A DNA stretch of 64,000 nucleotides from JAYRZB01 sp041916675 (GCA_041916675.1 JAYRZB010000003.1:1-64000); one strand, 5' to 3'. Counted from the first letter of the stretch, positions 41,422-51,697 are shown. Numbers and translations: made by a program. The notes: generated by a model not told the origin, from the letters alone.

Positions 41422-42278
41422 GATTGCCTCATGGCAGCAGCAAGACGTTGACCGCTCAGGCGCAGGGCAAACCAGACAACCAGCGAGGAACAGACCAGCA
41501 GCAGCAGGCCGAGCGCCGAGCCGATCGGCCAATTGAAGCGCGTGATGAACTGGAGGTAGATCTGCTCGGTAAACCAGAGCGCATTCTTGCCCCCGAGCAA
41601 CACGGCAGTGGCATAGTTGCCCACTGTTGCCATAAAGACCAGGATCGAGCCGGCAACGATGCCCGGCATGGCATGGGGCACCACGATGCGGCGCTGGATG
41701 GTCAGGCCGCTGGCGCCAAGGTCCCTGCCCGCCTCGATCAAACTGCGATCAAGGGTTTCGAGAGCGTTGACCAGCGGCACAATCATGAACAGCAGGCCCG
41801 AATAGACGAGGCCCAGTGTGACGGCACTGTCGGTGTAAAGAATGCGCAAGGGGGCCGGGATCAACCCGAGATCGAGCAGAGCGGTGTTGAGCAGACCGGT
41901 TTGGCGCAGGATGATTGTCCAGCCCAGAAGCCGCACCAGTTCGCTGACCCAGAACGGGAAGAGGCAGGCCAGCAGTAGCAGGCCACGGGTCTTGGCGGCG
42001 GATTTTACGGCCATGAAATAGGCGATTGGAAACGCCAGGACGAGAGTGATGGCGGTCACCAGGATAGACATGCCCAAGGTGCGCATCAGCGTGCGCCAGT
42101 AGAATGGCTCGGCGAGGATTTCGGCATAGTTTTCCGTGCCGGTGCGATATTCGCCTGGCCCGGTGCGGACCGAAAAGGATTCAAACACCACCCCGATATG
42201 GGGCAGAATAATCAGCAGCCCGAGCCAGAGGACTGCCGGGGTGAGGCAGAGATAAAACTGCAGGCGACTGGATTTCAC
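41418..42278 (-). CDS. potB: Spermidine/putrescine-type ABC permease (PotB-like)
   Basis: A 286-residue permease with six hydrophobic segments. The ATPase-contacting loop reads LIEAGRDLGASGLTIQRRIVVPHAMPG. Long first periplasmic loop (FESFSVRTGPGEYRTGTENYAEIL) is typical of PotB/PotH. It overlaps potA by four bases. Confidence 0.9.
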   Translation of the reverse strand: MKSSRLQFYLCLTPAVLWLGLLIILPHIGVVFESFSVRTGPGEYRTGTENYAEILAEPFYWRTLMRTLGMSILVTAITLVLAFPIAYFMAVKSAAKTRGLLLLACLFPFWVSELVRLLGWTIILRQTGLLNTALLDLGLIPAPLRILYTDSAVTLGLVYSGLLFMIVPLVNALETLDRSLIEAGRDLGASGLTIQRRIVVPHAMPGIVAGSILVFMATVGNYATAVLLGGKNALWFTEQIYLQFITRFNWPIGSALGLLLLVCSSLVVWFALRLSGQRLAAAMRQS

Positions 42279-43351
42279 TTTCCTGCCCCCGCCGCCGGAA
42301 AGATGGTGACGTCGCGATGAGCCCAGCCGATCCAGACCGCATCGCCGACGGTAGGAGCCACCATATCGCCCGTTGCGGGCAAAGCCACGCGCAGGGTGGT
42401 GAGACTTTCTGCTTGCGGGCCGATGATCAGGCGGGACTGAGCGCCATCAAACAGCTTGGTTTGCACGATGCCTGGCATGCGGATGGGCAGTTCAGCAACT
42501 TCTGCCTCGCTCCGGCCCACCCGGATCAGTTCGGGGCGGATGAAGATATCGGCTGGGCCGGGATCAAGGCGCGTCGGCAAGGGATGGCTACCCCAGTACT
42601 CAAAGGCAATGGCGCCCTCGCTGATGGTGCCGGAAAGCCGGTTATTGTCGCCAATAAAGCCGGCCACAAAAGCCGAACGGGGATGATGATAGAGGTCCTC
42701 GGGCGTGCCAACCTGTTCGAAACGCCCGTGATTCATGACCGCGATCACATCGGACATGGCCAGGGCCTCGGATTGATCGTGGGTGATATAGACGAATGTG
42801 GTGCCAAAGCGCATCTGGAGTTGCTTGAGCTCGATCTTCATTTCTTCACGCAGCTTGAGATCAAGCGCGCCGAGCGGTTCATCGAGAAGCAGCACAGCCG
42901 GGTCGAGCACCAGGGAGCGGGCCAGAGCCACGCGCTGGCGCTGGCCGCCCGAAAGCTGGCCCACCTTGCGGTTGGCAAAGCCGGGGAGGCGTACGCGCTC
43001 GAGAATCTCGTCGACCTTGTTGAGGACCGCCTTGCCCGTCTCGCCGCGGCAGCGAAGGCCGAAGGCGACGTTTTCGCCAACGCTCATCATCGGAAACAGC
43101 GCCAGGTTCTGGAAGACCAGGTTGATCGGACGCTTATGAGCCGGGACAGCGCCCATATCCTTGCCGGCAATGCGCAAAGTGCCTGCATCGGGCTCCTGAA
43201 AGCCCGCGATCATGCGCAAGAGCGTGGTCTTACCGCAACCGGATGGGCCCAGGATGGAAAAGAACTTTCCCGCCGGCACCTCGAACGACACGGATTCAAC
43301 GCCGCCGGCCGCAAAACGCTTGCTCAGGCCCTCAATCTGTAAATGGCTCAC
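42275..43351 (-). CDS. potA: Spermidine/putrescine-type ABC ATPase (PotA-like)
   Basis: A 358-residue ATPase. GPSGCGKTT (Walker A, near 36-44), QNLALFPMMSV (Q-loop), LSGGQRQRVALARS (signature), LLLDEPLGALD (Walker B, D-loop) and YITHDQSEAL (H-switch) are all intact, followed by a TOBE beta-barrel domain (about 280-350). GTG 43351 gives MSHLQIEGLSKRF, the normal N-terminus, with GGTGAG just upstream; the longer frame is not protein-like. It energises polyamine-type uptake. Confidence 0.92.
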   Translation of the reverse strand: MSHLQIEGLSKRFAAGGVESVSFEVPAGKFFSILGPSGCGKTTLLRMIAGFQEPDAGTLRIAGKDMGAVPAHKRPINLVFQNLALFPMMSVGENVAFGLRCRGETGKAVLNKVDEILERVRLPGFANRKVGQLSGGQRQRVALARSLVLDPAVLLLDEPLGALDLKLREEMKIELKQLQMRFGTTFVYITHDQSEALAMSDVIAVMNHGRFEQVGTPEDLYHHPRSAFVAGFIGDNNRLSGTISEGAIAFEYWGSHPLPTRLDPGPADIFIRPELIRVGRSEAEVAELPIRMPGIVQTKLFDGAQSRLIIGPQAESLTTLRVALPATGDMVAPTVGDAVWIGWAHRDVTIFPAAGAGK

Positions 43352-43437
43352 TATCTCACCAATATGAACGTCATCTGGAAATGTACAGCGCCCCCGCCGT
43401 CGGATGACGACAGGGGCACTGGTTAGTCTTGGCAGCC

Positions 43438-44508
43438 TTAGTTGGCAGCGCGGACCATATCGAGCATCTTGCCGTCGATGGCTTCGAGGCCAGCCGGCAC
43501 AGCCGGGTACCAACGGATCGCTTCGATTGCCGACTGCGGGAAGCTTTCGGCAAACTGGGCAGCCAGCGGGCCTTCGGTCAGAGCATCAGCGCCGAGCGAA
43601 GCAGTGAAGTTACCGGCGGAAGCTGCAACGCGAGCAGCGATATCAGGACGCATGTTGAAGTTGATCCAGGCATAGGCGGCATCATCAGCTTCGCCCTTTG
43701 CCGGAATGGCATAGGCGTCGATCCAGCCCAGCGCGCCCGACTTGGGAGCAATGTACTTGATGTCCGGGTTTTCAGCGTTCAGGCGCCAGCCAATGGTATC
43801 CCAACCAAGAGCAACAGCGACTTCACCGGCGCGCATTGCAGCCAGCAACTGGTCCTTGCCATCCCAGTAGAAGTTCACGTTGCCCTTGCAGGCGATCATG
43901 GCTTCGCCGACCTTGTCGATCATCTGCTGATAGGCAGCAGTGTCGTTATAGAGGGCGAACGGATCGGTGCCCATGCCAACGGCAAAGCCGAGGACAACCG
44001 GGCGCTTGGTGCGGTAGGAGACCATGTTGGCCAGGGCCGGGTCGCAGATGTCGGCATAGTCAGCCACATTGGGAGCCAGCTTGGTGTTCACGATCAGGCC
44101 GTCGGTGCCCCAGATGTGCGGGACGGCATAAGCCTTGCCATCAACGGTGGTGTTTTTCAGGGTCGCTTCGAGCATGGCCGGAACGAACTGTTCGGTCTTG
44201 ATCTTGGTCATGTCGAGGGGCTTGTAGAGGCCAAATTCAACCTGGGGACCCATGACGCGGTCAGCGCTGGGCTGGGCCAGGTCGAAACCGGCACCATCCG
44301 AGGCGCGCAGCTTGGACATGATTTCTTCGTTGTTCGAGAGCGTGATCTCGACATCGATTCCGGTTTCCTTCTTGAAATCGGCAATGACGTCTTCAGGGAC
44401 ATAGTCGGCCCAGGTGATCAGACGGAGAGTTTCAGCGTTGGCGCCGGCAGTAGCAGCCAAAAGGGCCGTAGCGGCCAGAAGCGTGCGGGCAATTTTGCGC
44501 ATCGTCAC
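43438..44508 (-). CDS. potD: Polyamine-type ABC substrate-binding protein (PotD/PotF-like)
   Basis: A 356-residue periplasmic protein with a signal peptide (about 1-25, ending ANAE). TLRLITWADYVPEDVIADF and FDLAQPSADRVMG, then VPHIWGTDGLIVNT and NFYWDGKDQLLAAM, are characteristic of PotD/PotF-like binding proteins. It is the first gene of the operon; an 86-bp gap with a GC-rich inverted repeat separates it from potA, which could let it be made in excess. The true ligand may be a polyamine or another cation. Confidence 0.88.
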   Translation of the reverse strand: MTMRKIARTLLAATALLAATAGANAETLRLITWADYVPEDVIADFKKETGIDVEITLSNNEEIMSKLRASDGAGFDLAQPSADRVMGPQVEFGLYKPLDMTKIKTEQFVPAMLEATLKNTTVDGKAYAVPHIWGTDGLIVNTKLAPNVADYADICDPALANMVSYRTKRPVVLGFAVGMGTDPFALYNDTAAYQQMIDKVGEAMIACKGNVNFYWDGKDQLLAAMRAGEVAVALGWDTIGWRLNAENPDIKYIAPKSGALGWIDAYAIPAKGEADDAAYAWINFNMRPDIAARVAASAGNFTASLGADALTEGPLAAQFAESFPQSAIEAIRWYPAVPAGLEAIDGKMLDMVRAAN

Positions 44509-44656
44509 AAGGACCTCAATTGAGAAAATAATGTTTCACCTGCAACACCAATGTTGCAGTTGGCACGTGCTAACGTGTCTGGATGACAACCGCGTGACGA
44601 TGAAACGCTCCGTTGAAAAATGTGCACAGCGCCTTCGAAAGACGCCAAAAACAGAT

Positions 44657-44682
44657 GGGCCGGATCGCGAACGATCCGGCCC
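44657..44682 (-). terminator. Terminator after the PI-PLC-like gene
   Basis: GGGCCGGATC (44657-44666), loop GCGAAC, GATCCGGCCC (44673-44682): ten perfect pairs. Read leftward, the stem is followed after five bases by a U5 run. It separates the PI-PLC gene from the pot operon, which is transcribed in the same direction. Confidence 0.8.
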
Positions 44683-44714
44683 TCCTCGTCTGTTCTTTTC
44701 GCAAGCCCTCTTGA

Positions 44715-47700
44715 TTAAAGCGGACGGCTCGGTGTCGGGCGACCGGCGGCGGTTCGCCAGGCCTTGTGGTTGTCGCTGTTGGTGCCGAACACCGCCTCGA
44801 CAACGTACTCCTGGATCACCGATGTATCATAGGTGAACTGCCGCCAGTCATTGGGCGCCGCCGTGTTGTTGGCGTAACCGTTCCACTGACTGAACTGTTC
44901 GGTGGTCAAAACGCTCTTGGCATAATTGGCATTGGTCTTCGAGCGACCCAGGTGCTGCGGCAGCAGGGTCTGAGCCATCATATCAACCCACTTTTGGGCC
45001 TCCGAGTTCGGCAGAAGGCGCAAGGCCAGTTGGTGGGCACTGGCACGGCGTGGCATCATGAGCCAGTTCATGTTGGTCACCTGGGGCGGGTTGGCTCCGA
45101 CCTTTTGAGACAGAAGCTGGTACTCGTCCGCCGTCAGAGATCGCATCGCGATATCGCTTACCATCGAATTTGACCACACCTGGGGGAAGTCCCGTTCGTC
45201 GGCCGCTGCCACCTGGACCCACTTATTGTATTCGGCCAAGGGTAGCAGATGCTTTGCTGCAAAGCTTTTGCCTTTGCCTGGCGAGACATGGTGCCAAAGT
45301 GTGGGCGCTGGTTCCTGCACCACATCTGGCTCTGCAAGCGACTCGGCAACTGCGACACGCTCTGCCTGCGAGAGCAGTATCTCGCCCTTCGCGGCCAGGA
45401 TGGAAGCATTGATTGGGAAATCGGCGACCGAAACTGAAGTTCGGTCTTCCCAAAGACTCAGCTCTGCGGAATTGCCCGACAGGTAGTATTCGGCCACGGC
45501 GCGCTGGACTTCGTCAGGGTCGATAGACAAGTGGGTGACAGGCTGCCCGTTGGCCACCAGCGAATTCTGGATGCGAGCGTGTTCCTGATAACGCTTGTAT
45601 TCGTCGACGGTCAGCAGACCCTGAGCAATTTCGGCGTAGTCGGCACTGACCGGTACGTCGACAAAAGTAAGCTCGCGATCACCGATGGATGCGCGCAGGG
45701 TGGTGCCGCGGTTCCATTTGGCCCATTGGTCGGCCAAATAATCGATCGAGCAGTGAGGCGGGGCCGAATCGATCTCACATGCGGTAGCGAAGTCAACATC
45801 CGCAAGGCCGAACGCGGCCCTGGCAAAAGTGGTGTGGCCGCTGTTCATCGGGATATCCCTCCAGCTCAGCGACCCCTGATTGGCGTCGGGCAGGAACCGG
45901 TCGCGGCATTCCACAGACTCATAGACTTCCGTGGAGGCGTAGCAATCGTTGGAGGCATTGAGCCAGTTCTGATACTCGTTGGTGTTGACGTTGGGATCGG
46001 CCTCGCGCTCCAAAAGAGCCTTGGCAACATAGGTCAAGGATTCATTGAGCGGGATCATCTCGGCGGTGATATCACGGCGCTGCTGCCAGAGCGTGTAGTC
46101 ATCCGCTGACAGCAGCCTGCTGGCCATGTACCAGAGTTCGCCGTGATTGCGGATATCAAGATAGTCGCAGCAGACGCTGCCAGGTTGAACCGGGGGATTG
46201 TTGTAGGCAAACGAGTTGTACCATTCCATGTACTCGCCGTTTGCAAGCACTTCGCCGGCAAAAAATCCAACTTCTTCCATCGGATCTTTGGGAACATCGC
46301 TCGCTTCAGTTTCGACGGCCGAAAGCCACTTGTCATACTCAGCGGGCGACATGAACTCGGACGCGGCCAGTTGGGACGTGACTCCTTCGCTATCATAGCG
46401 GGAATAGATGAAATGTCCGATCGCGTTGTGGGGTAAAGAACGGGTGAGAACCTTGTCGCCATTCCATTCAGGAATATGATGTCTATACAGGTAGTTAGCC
46501 CAGCGCCACAAGCCGCGCTGCAGCGGCTGCACATAGGCCAGCCCTGCAGGCTCGGAGTATGAAGGGATGGGAAAATCGCGCCATGTAGCGTTGGAACTGG
46601 GCGGCGGCAAGTTTTCACCAACACCCCCCAAAGCCTCGCGAGACGGCACCCAAGCCGGATCCGTCAGAACCGGTACCGACTTGACCTTGTCGAAATCAAG
46701 TTCGAATTCCTGGAGGTAGATGTAGTCAGAAGATGCGTTAGCAGCAAATTGAGGCTGGACGTTTCGCGGGTTCAAAGGCCCGATATAGGGGCGATTTACT
46801 GGAACCACCCGACCGTCGGTGCCGCCGCCCTGATCGGGCTGGGACGCATCGGGCGAAAAGGCGTAGCGCGCGTAGTTGCGCTTGTTGAGAGAAATGACAG
46901 CGTTTTCGTTAACGTCGCTTGGCGTGATATATACGTCTTGATCGGTCGCAGTAAGCTTGAGCAGGAGACCTGAGTCTCCAGCGAATTTTTTGGTGGGATT
47001 GGCGGGAACTAATTCGAAACTGCGCGCCGAACGAAGGTCATTGCAGTTGACCATCTTTACTGCAGCGCCGATGGCTACGCGTTGGGTCATGCTCCGGGTA
47101 GAGGAACCTTCGCTAAACGGTTCATCGTAATTTGAACCGCGTCGCGGGGATTGGCGTTGCGCAACGCGGGTGACATCGGCCCCCACACATACATCGGAGC
47201 TCTCTCCAGATCGGATGCGCCCGAGATCATCAATAAGCCATTGCTGGGCAATTGAGCCATCAAACTTGCGAAGTCCGATGGTGTCGCCAATCTTTGTCAG
47301 CACATAGTCTGGATTGTTGCGCTGACGGATGAACAGACCGTAGTTGGTGATGCCGCTAACACCCTCAAGCGAGAGATTTAGCCGCTGAGTGGTCAGGAGC
47401 GGCGACTTGCCGAACTCGTACCGCTTGAAGTGCTCGTTGTCGAACCAGGTCACGCCGCGCCGGACAAATTCATGAGCCACCGCCTGGTGGTTGGCTAGGC
47501 CATCATCATAGCTCCAGACATATGAAAGCATGTTCCGCTGGCTGGCTGCATGCACAATATCCATCGCCCCTTCAAAGGGTTTGGAATGGGTTTGCTGTTT
47601 AAACATGTAGCCGCCAGTGTAGACATTGACGCAGGTTACATACGACATCAGCGTGGCCGGATTGCCTGACTTGACGTTGCGGCCAAAGCCGTAGGGGGTG

Positions 47701-48668
47701 TCCACATCGGAGGGTCTGCTGGCGCGCGGGCAGACAAACGCAGCCGGTTCGAAGCCCTGGCCGGTAATCTGATTGACATAGAGGCGCATCGTGTCGTTGG
47801 GGGTATCATTTCCTAACCCACCTCCATCCCACTGAAAGGTTTCGCCACCGGTGTAGATCGCGATCACCTTGCCGCGCATTTGCTCCATGCTCGGCCAACC
47901 GGTAGAAAGCACTGCAGCACGCGGCGTATCAGCGGGGAAACGCCTCAAATTGGCGGGCGTGTAGAGCTTTGCGCCGAAGGTCTTTCGGAGCGTAATATCA
48001 AGCGCGAGGGTTTGCCAGATCGTTGGGTCCCGCTTCACATCAAGGTATAAAATAATGGGGGTGTGACCGGGGTTGCTGTCCATCCAGGTCTTGACGACCT
48101 GCAGGCAGTTGCCCAACTGCGTCTTCATGTTGCCGATAAGGGCGGTCTCGTCATCGCAGTTGTTGCCGTAGTTGTCGAACCAACTGCCAATCCATACCTT
48201 GTTTGCGAGCCAGCTAACTGATCCTGACAACGCATCTTCGGCCAGTGGATCATGCTTGACCCTGATATTCATCAAATGCAGGGCCGAGTTGTTCGTGACG
48301 GGCTGACCCGACATAACCTGGCCCAGACTGGCCTTCATCTGGCTGACCAACCCACTCTGGTGATTGAAGCACCGACCGACATAGGTGCCGCCCAAAGCTA
48401 AACATGGCGTCGCGCTGGGCGTATCTGCCTCCCCATAGATGTCGAGTTCAAGAACTCGCACTCCAAGCTCAAGAGCCTGATCAAGGCCGTAGAAATAGTC
48501 CGGGTTGTAGACATTATGAGCGCTTACCCGGAACACCCTGTTGAATGGCAGATCTTCATCGTTTTCGGTTGTGACCGCTGCCGCCTCCGAGAGCGGCGCC
48601 GCGAATGTGAGCGAGGGCCCCAGTACCGTCATCAGGCAAACAAAGGCAGATGCAATGAGCTTGCGCAA
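44715..48668 (-). CDS. Large secreted PI-PLC-like protein with lectin-like region and degenerate repeats
   Basis: A 1317-residue protein with a signal peptide (about 1-23). Residues about 40-420 resemble a Ca-dependent phosphatidylinositol phospholipase C: RVSAHNVYNPDY with His51, GVRVLELDIYGE (Glu74, Asp76) and NIRVKHDPLAED with His139. Residues about 430-510 look lectin-like (AQQWLIDDLGRI, SDVCVGAD). From about 770 to 1265 there are roughly ten degenerate units around the core L-L-S-x-x-E-Y-x-x-W (EFMSPAEYDKW, RLLSADDYTLW, GLLTVDEYKRY, HLLPLAEYNKW, SVLTTEQFSQW). I know no family with this tail. It lies beside a type II secretion locus and is a likely substrate. Confidence 0.78.
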   Translation of the reverse strand: MRKLIASAFVCLMTVLGPSLTFAAPLSEAAAVTTENDEDLPFNRVFRVSAHNVYNPDYFYGLDQALELGVRVLELDIYGEADTPSATPCLALGGTYVGRCFNHQSGLVSQMKASLGQVMSGQPVTNNSALHLMNIRVKHDPLAEDALSGSVSWLANKVWIGSWFDNYGNNCDDETALIGNMKTQLGNCLQVVKTWMDSNPGHTPIILYLDVKRDPTIWQTLALDITLRKTFGAKLYTPANLRRFPADTPRAAVLSTGWPSMEQMRGKVIAIYTGGETFQWDGGGLGNDTPNDTMRLYVNQITGQGFEPAAFVCPRASRPSDVDTPYGFGRNVKSGNPATLMSYVTCVNVYTGGYMFKQQTHSKPFEGAMDIVHAASQRNMLSYVWSYDDGLANHQAVAHEFVRRGVTWFDNEHFKRYEFGKSPLLTTQRLNLSLEGVSGITNYGLFIRQRNNPDYVLTKIGDTIGLRKFDGSIAQQWLIDDLGRIRSGESSDVCVGADVTRVAQRQSPRRGSNYDEPFSEGSSTRSMTQRVAIGAAVKMVNCNDLRSARSFELVPANPTKKFAGDSGLLLKLTATDQDVYITPSDVNENAVISLNKRNYARYAFSPDASQPDQGGGTDGRVVPVNRPYIGPLNPRNVQPQFAANASSDYIYLQEFELDFDKVKSVPVLTDPAWVPSREALGGVGENLPPPSSNATWRDFPIPSYSEPAGLAYVQPLQRGLWRWANYLYRHHIPEWNGDKVLTRSLPHNAIGHFIYSRYDSEGVTSQLAASEFMSPAEYDKWLSAVETEASDVPKDPMEEVGFFAGEVLANGEYMEWYNSFAYNNPPVQPGSVCCDYLDIRNHGELWYMASRLLSADDYTLWQQRRDITAEMIPLNESLTYVAKALLEREADPNVNTNEYQNWLNASNDCYASTEVYESVECRDRFLPDANQGSLSWRDIPMNSGHTTFARAAFGLADVDFATACEIDSAPPHCSIDYLADQWAKWNRGTTLRASIGDRELTFVDVPVSADYAEIAQGLLTVDEYKRYQEHARIQNSLVANGQPVTHLSIDPDEVQRAVAEYYLSGNSAELSLWEDRTSVSVADFPINASILAAKGEILLSQAERVAVAESLAEPDVVQEPAPTLWHHVSPGKGKSFAAKHLLPLAEYNKWVQVAAADERDFPQVWSNSMVSDIAMRSLTADEYQLLSQKVGANPPQVTNMNWLMMPRRASAHQLALRLLPNSEAQKWVDMMAQTLLPQHLGRSKTNANYAKSVLTTEQFSQWNGYANNTAAPNDWRQFTYDTSVIQEYVVEAVFGTNSDNHKAWRTAAGRPTPSRPL

Positions 48669-48881
48669 AGCTGAATCTCCGCAATCGAGAAAAGAATGCG
48701 GGTCGCCTACAGTGGCAAAATGTCAGTATTTTTAAGGTTTTGTTACATTTGAGATGTTTGCGTCATGCGCAGCTTTGCGCCAACGGTAAAAATGATGATC
48801 GGCATTATGCGTGCCACCAACGTCGGCAAAAACGTATAGAAATCATTGGCCGCGTGGCGGCATCAAGCATTTTGAGAGACG

Positions 48882-49700
48882 ATGATGACGGCGAATTCTC
48901 CGAATGAGGACAAAAAGGCCGCAACTGGCCAACCAGGCGGATTCGCGACCGTTGCTGTTCTTATCGGGCTTTCTGTTGCGGCAGCGATTCTGACCAGCGC
49001 TGTTGCAGATGGCAGGTTCTCTGGAGAAGCCTTGGCCACACTGGAGAGGCAAACCGTTGATCAGGTAAGCTTACGATCGGCAATCCGCAGGCTGTTTGCC
49101 GGCATCGAGAATCCGTCTGGAGATCCTGAAACTGACACTCTACCCATACCGGGGAGTCTATCTCTGGCAGTTCCAGAAGCGAACGCCCTACTGGAGTTGG
49201 AAGCCGAGGCGGGCAAGATCAATTTATTCACCGCCGACCCCATTCTTGCGGCAAGCTATCTGGCGAAGGCTTCCGGATTGCCACCAGCGTCGCTGAACAC
49301 CGCTCTTTCCAAAGGCAGGGCGCATTTTGACGCCGGTCGTCGCGCAGAGGCGATGGCTGAGATCGAGGGCCTGTTGCTCAAAACGTTAACTTACACCGAG
49401 GTCATGCGGGATATCACAGTCGCGCATGTCAGCACTGGCGTAGATCCGATCTATGCTAGTTTACGGCTCCTGGAGTCAGTCCCCGGCATTGGGGGCCGGG
49501 CGGAGTCTATCTTGACCAAACGCCAAGAGAACCCCGCGGCGGTGCGCGCAATGTCTCCATACTTTGTGGAGATACGCTCAAAATTCCGCGTGGTCGCATC
49601 AAAGGAGACAACTGCGGGCACGACCCAAAAGCAAGCTGTATCCTTCGACATAACCAGCGCCGGAAAAATCAAGCCAATCGGCGGTTTCCTTTATCCCTAG
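48882..49700 (+). CDS. gspK: Type II secretion minor pseudopilin GspK
   Basis: A 272-residue protein with a prepilin-type leader: GQPGG then FATVAVLIGLSVAAAIL. Position +5 is not glutamate, as usual for GspK, the tip pseudopilin. The long globular part contains the two helix-hairpin-helix-like segments (AASYLAKASGLPPASL and LLESVPGIGGRAESIL) typical of GspK. It is the only gsp gene on the + strand and its stop codon shares the CTAG at 49697-49700 with that of gspD. Confidence 0.82.
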   Translation: MMTANSPNEDKKAATGQPGGFATVAVLIGLSVAAAILTSAVADGRFSGEALATLERQTVDQVSLRSAIRRLFAGIENPSGDPETDTLPIPGSLSLAVPEANALLELEAEAGKINLFTADPILAASYLAKASGLPPASLNTALSKGRAHFDAGRRAEAMAEIEGLLLKTLTYTEVMRDITVAHVSTGVDPIYASLRLLESVPGIGGRAESILTKRQENPAAVRAMSPYFVEIRSKFRVVASKETTAGTTQKQAVSFDITSAGKIKPIGGFLYP

Positions 49701-51697
49701 TTGACCTCGACGCTGAGAACATTGCTCATCTTGCTGGCAATCTCGTCGATGACCTGACGCATGTCGTTGCTGTTCTGGATAATCACTGGACGGATGATGA
49801 CAATCAATTCGCTGCGCGAACTCGTCGCCTTCTTGGATCCAAATATCGATTCAAGAACCGTCTTCTGCGTCCCGGGAAGCCCGCCCCCACCGTCTTCCTC
49901 CCGGGTACTCATAAGGCCGCCCAACACAATGGCTGTGCCGTCAGAGACCAGTACTTTGCTAGCCACCTTTCGCTGACTAATGGTTGGTGAGTTGATCTCC
50001 GATGATGTGGTCGGCACAACGCTACTCACCTCCTGCTCGATGTCGAGCACGACCTCGCCAGAAGAGCGGATTTGCGGGGTAACCTTGAGGATCACGCCGG
50101 TGTCCCGGAAGGTCACATCGTTGGCAATCACGGAATTGCCGCCCGTCCCGTCCTGCACCGACTTGGTGATGATTGGAACCTGATCGCCAACCTGGATCGT
50201 CGCGGTTTCTCGATCGATGACAGTCAGTTGCGGCGAAGACACGATGCGTACGTCGGTGTAGGCTTCGAGCGCGCTGATCACAATCTGAGCCTGGGGGACC
50301 TTGAAGGAAAAGTTGAAGCCAGGAAAACTCGGCGCAACGGCGCCGGAAGACGCATCACTGATCCCACCCGAGAACGCGCCTGACTGCAGGAACCACCGCA
50401 CGCCGTGGCTGAGCTCATTGTTCAAGCGCACCTCAGCGATCGTCGCCTCAACAAATACCTGTGCCAGCGGCGTATCAAGGCGCGTAAGCGCCCGTTCAAT
50501 CAACTGGTATTCGGTGCTCGTTGCCAGCACGACCAGGGTGTTTGATCCCTTGTCAGCAGTGATCTTGATACCAAGTTTAACATCAGACGGGCGATCAGAG
50601 CCAAAGCGTTCTTGGCTGGTTTCAAACATCGGATCAGGCTGGCCTTCGGTCGAGGCACTGACTGGAACAGCTGCTTGGCCGGGCGCTGCATTGCCCTCGA
50701 AGATTGATTTGACCAGCGCTGCCAGATCATCGGCCTCACGATTTTGCACCTGATAGACAAAGACCTGACGTTGATCCTTCGCCCCCTGATCAAGCCTTTT
50801 GATCCACTTACTTGCAAATTCGACGTGACCTGCCTTGTCGGCGATCACAAGCACGGCATTCATGCGCTCGATCGGGATCAGTTGATGGCTAGTAACCCCA
50901 ACCGCCCTGAAGATGCCGTCGAGCTCGCCGGCGACTGTTTCCGCGCTCCCGCTTCTTAAGGGAAACATGCCAAAGCTAGAATTCTTGAACTGATCGACGT
51001 CTATGGCATCAATCATCGCGCTGACCAGTGCGAGTGTTTCGGCATCCCCGCGCACCGTCAACCTGCCGCTTCCGCCGGACACCACTTCTGCACGCCCCTG
51101 CACAACAGGGTCCAGGGCGTTCTTGGCAGAATCAGCATCGATGAATTGAAGGGCAAAGGTTTGGCTATTCGCGCCGAGGCCGGAGCCACCGGCCTGCAGG
51201 CCGGTGACTCTATACGCACCGCCACTTGCAACAATCGTGTAGCCAGAGCTTTCGAACGCCTGCCGTGCCAGCATGAGAGCGGCGTTGCCGTCGATCTTCC
51301 CGCCAGAACGCAGCGTGACCTGACCAGAAATACCAGCATCTATCGAATATGGGCGATTGAGCATTTCAGAGAAAAGCACCCTGGCAACTTCCCGAATATC
51401 GGTGTCAACAAAGCTCAGTGTCAGCGAGGCGCTGGCCAGTTCGGGATCAGATTGAACCTGCTGGGCCTCTGCGCCGCCACCAGAACCGAGCTCGATGAAT
51501 TCTCCCGGTCCGATACCCTGCCCACCCTCGGTCAAGACAGTGCCCGGCCGCCCTCCCGGCTTGCCCGGAGTTGTGCCTGACTGAAGGTTGACGACGGATC
51601 CCCCCCTACCCGAAGTCAAGGACTGTAGACTGGTGCAGCCTGCCAACAGCGAGAACGCAACAATCACGACGACCGGAAGGGCAATAATGTTACGCAT
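49697..51697 (-). CDS. gspD: Type II secretion outer-membrane secretin GspD
   Basis: A 666-residue secretin. A lipoprotein signal (LLAGC, near residues 17-21) suggests self-piloting to the outer membrane. A Gly-rich stretch precedes the N0 domain (ASLTLSFVDTDIREVARVLF), N1-N3 repeats (TLALVSAMIDAIDVDQF, MNAVLVIADKAGHVEF) and the C-terminal secretin core (VFVEATIAEVRLNNEL, VGDQVPIITKS, VILKVTPQI). It forms the exit pore. It is the last gene of the minus-strand operon. Confidence 0.93.
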   Translation of the reverse strand: MRNIIALPVVVIVAFSLLAGCTSLQSLTSGRGGSVVNLQSGTTPGKPGGRPGTVLTEGGQGIGPGEFIELGSGGGAEAQQVQSDPELASASLTLSFVDTDIREVARVLFSEMLNRPYSIDAGISGQVTLRSGGKIDGNAALMLARQAFESSGYTIVASGGAYRVTGLQAGGSGLGANSQTFALQFIDADSAKNALDPVVQGRAEVVSGGSGRLTVRGDAETLALVSAMIDAIDVDQFKNSSFGMFPLRSGSAETVAGELDGIFRAVGVTSHQLIPIERMNAVLVIADKAGHVEFASKWIKRLDQGAKDQRQVFVYQVQNREADDLAALVKSIFEGNAAPGQAAVPVSASTEGQPDPMFETSQERFGSDRPSDVKLGIKITADKGSNTLVVLATSTEYQLIERALTRLDTPLAQVFVEATIAEVRLNNELSHGVRWFLQSGAFSGGISDASSGAVAPSFPGFNFSFKVPQAQIVISALEAYTDVRIVSSPQLTVIDRETATIQVGDQVPIITKSVQDGTGGNSVIANDVTFRDTGVILKVTPQIRSSGEVVLDIEQEVSSVVPTTSSEINSPTISQRKVASKVLVSDGTAIVLGGLMSTREEDGGGGLPGTQKTVLESIFGSKKATSSRSELIVIIRPVIIQNSNDMRQVIDEIASKMSNVLSVEVN

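Noticed and set aside
41424..41978. Plus-strand frame opposite potB
   Set aside because: Gln/Arg/Asp-rich shadow of a membrane protein gene.
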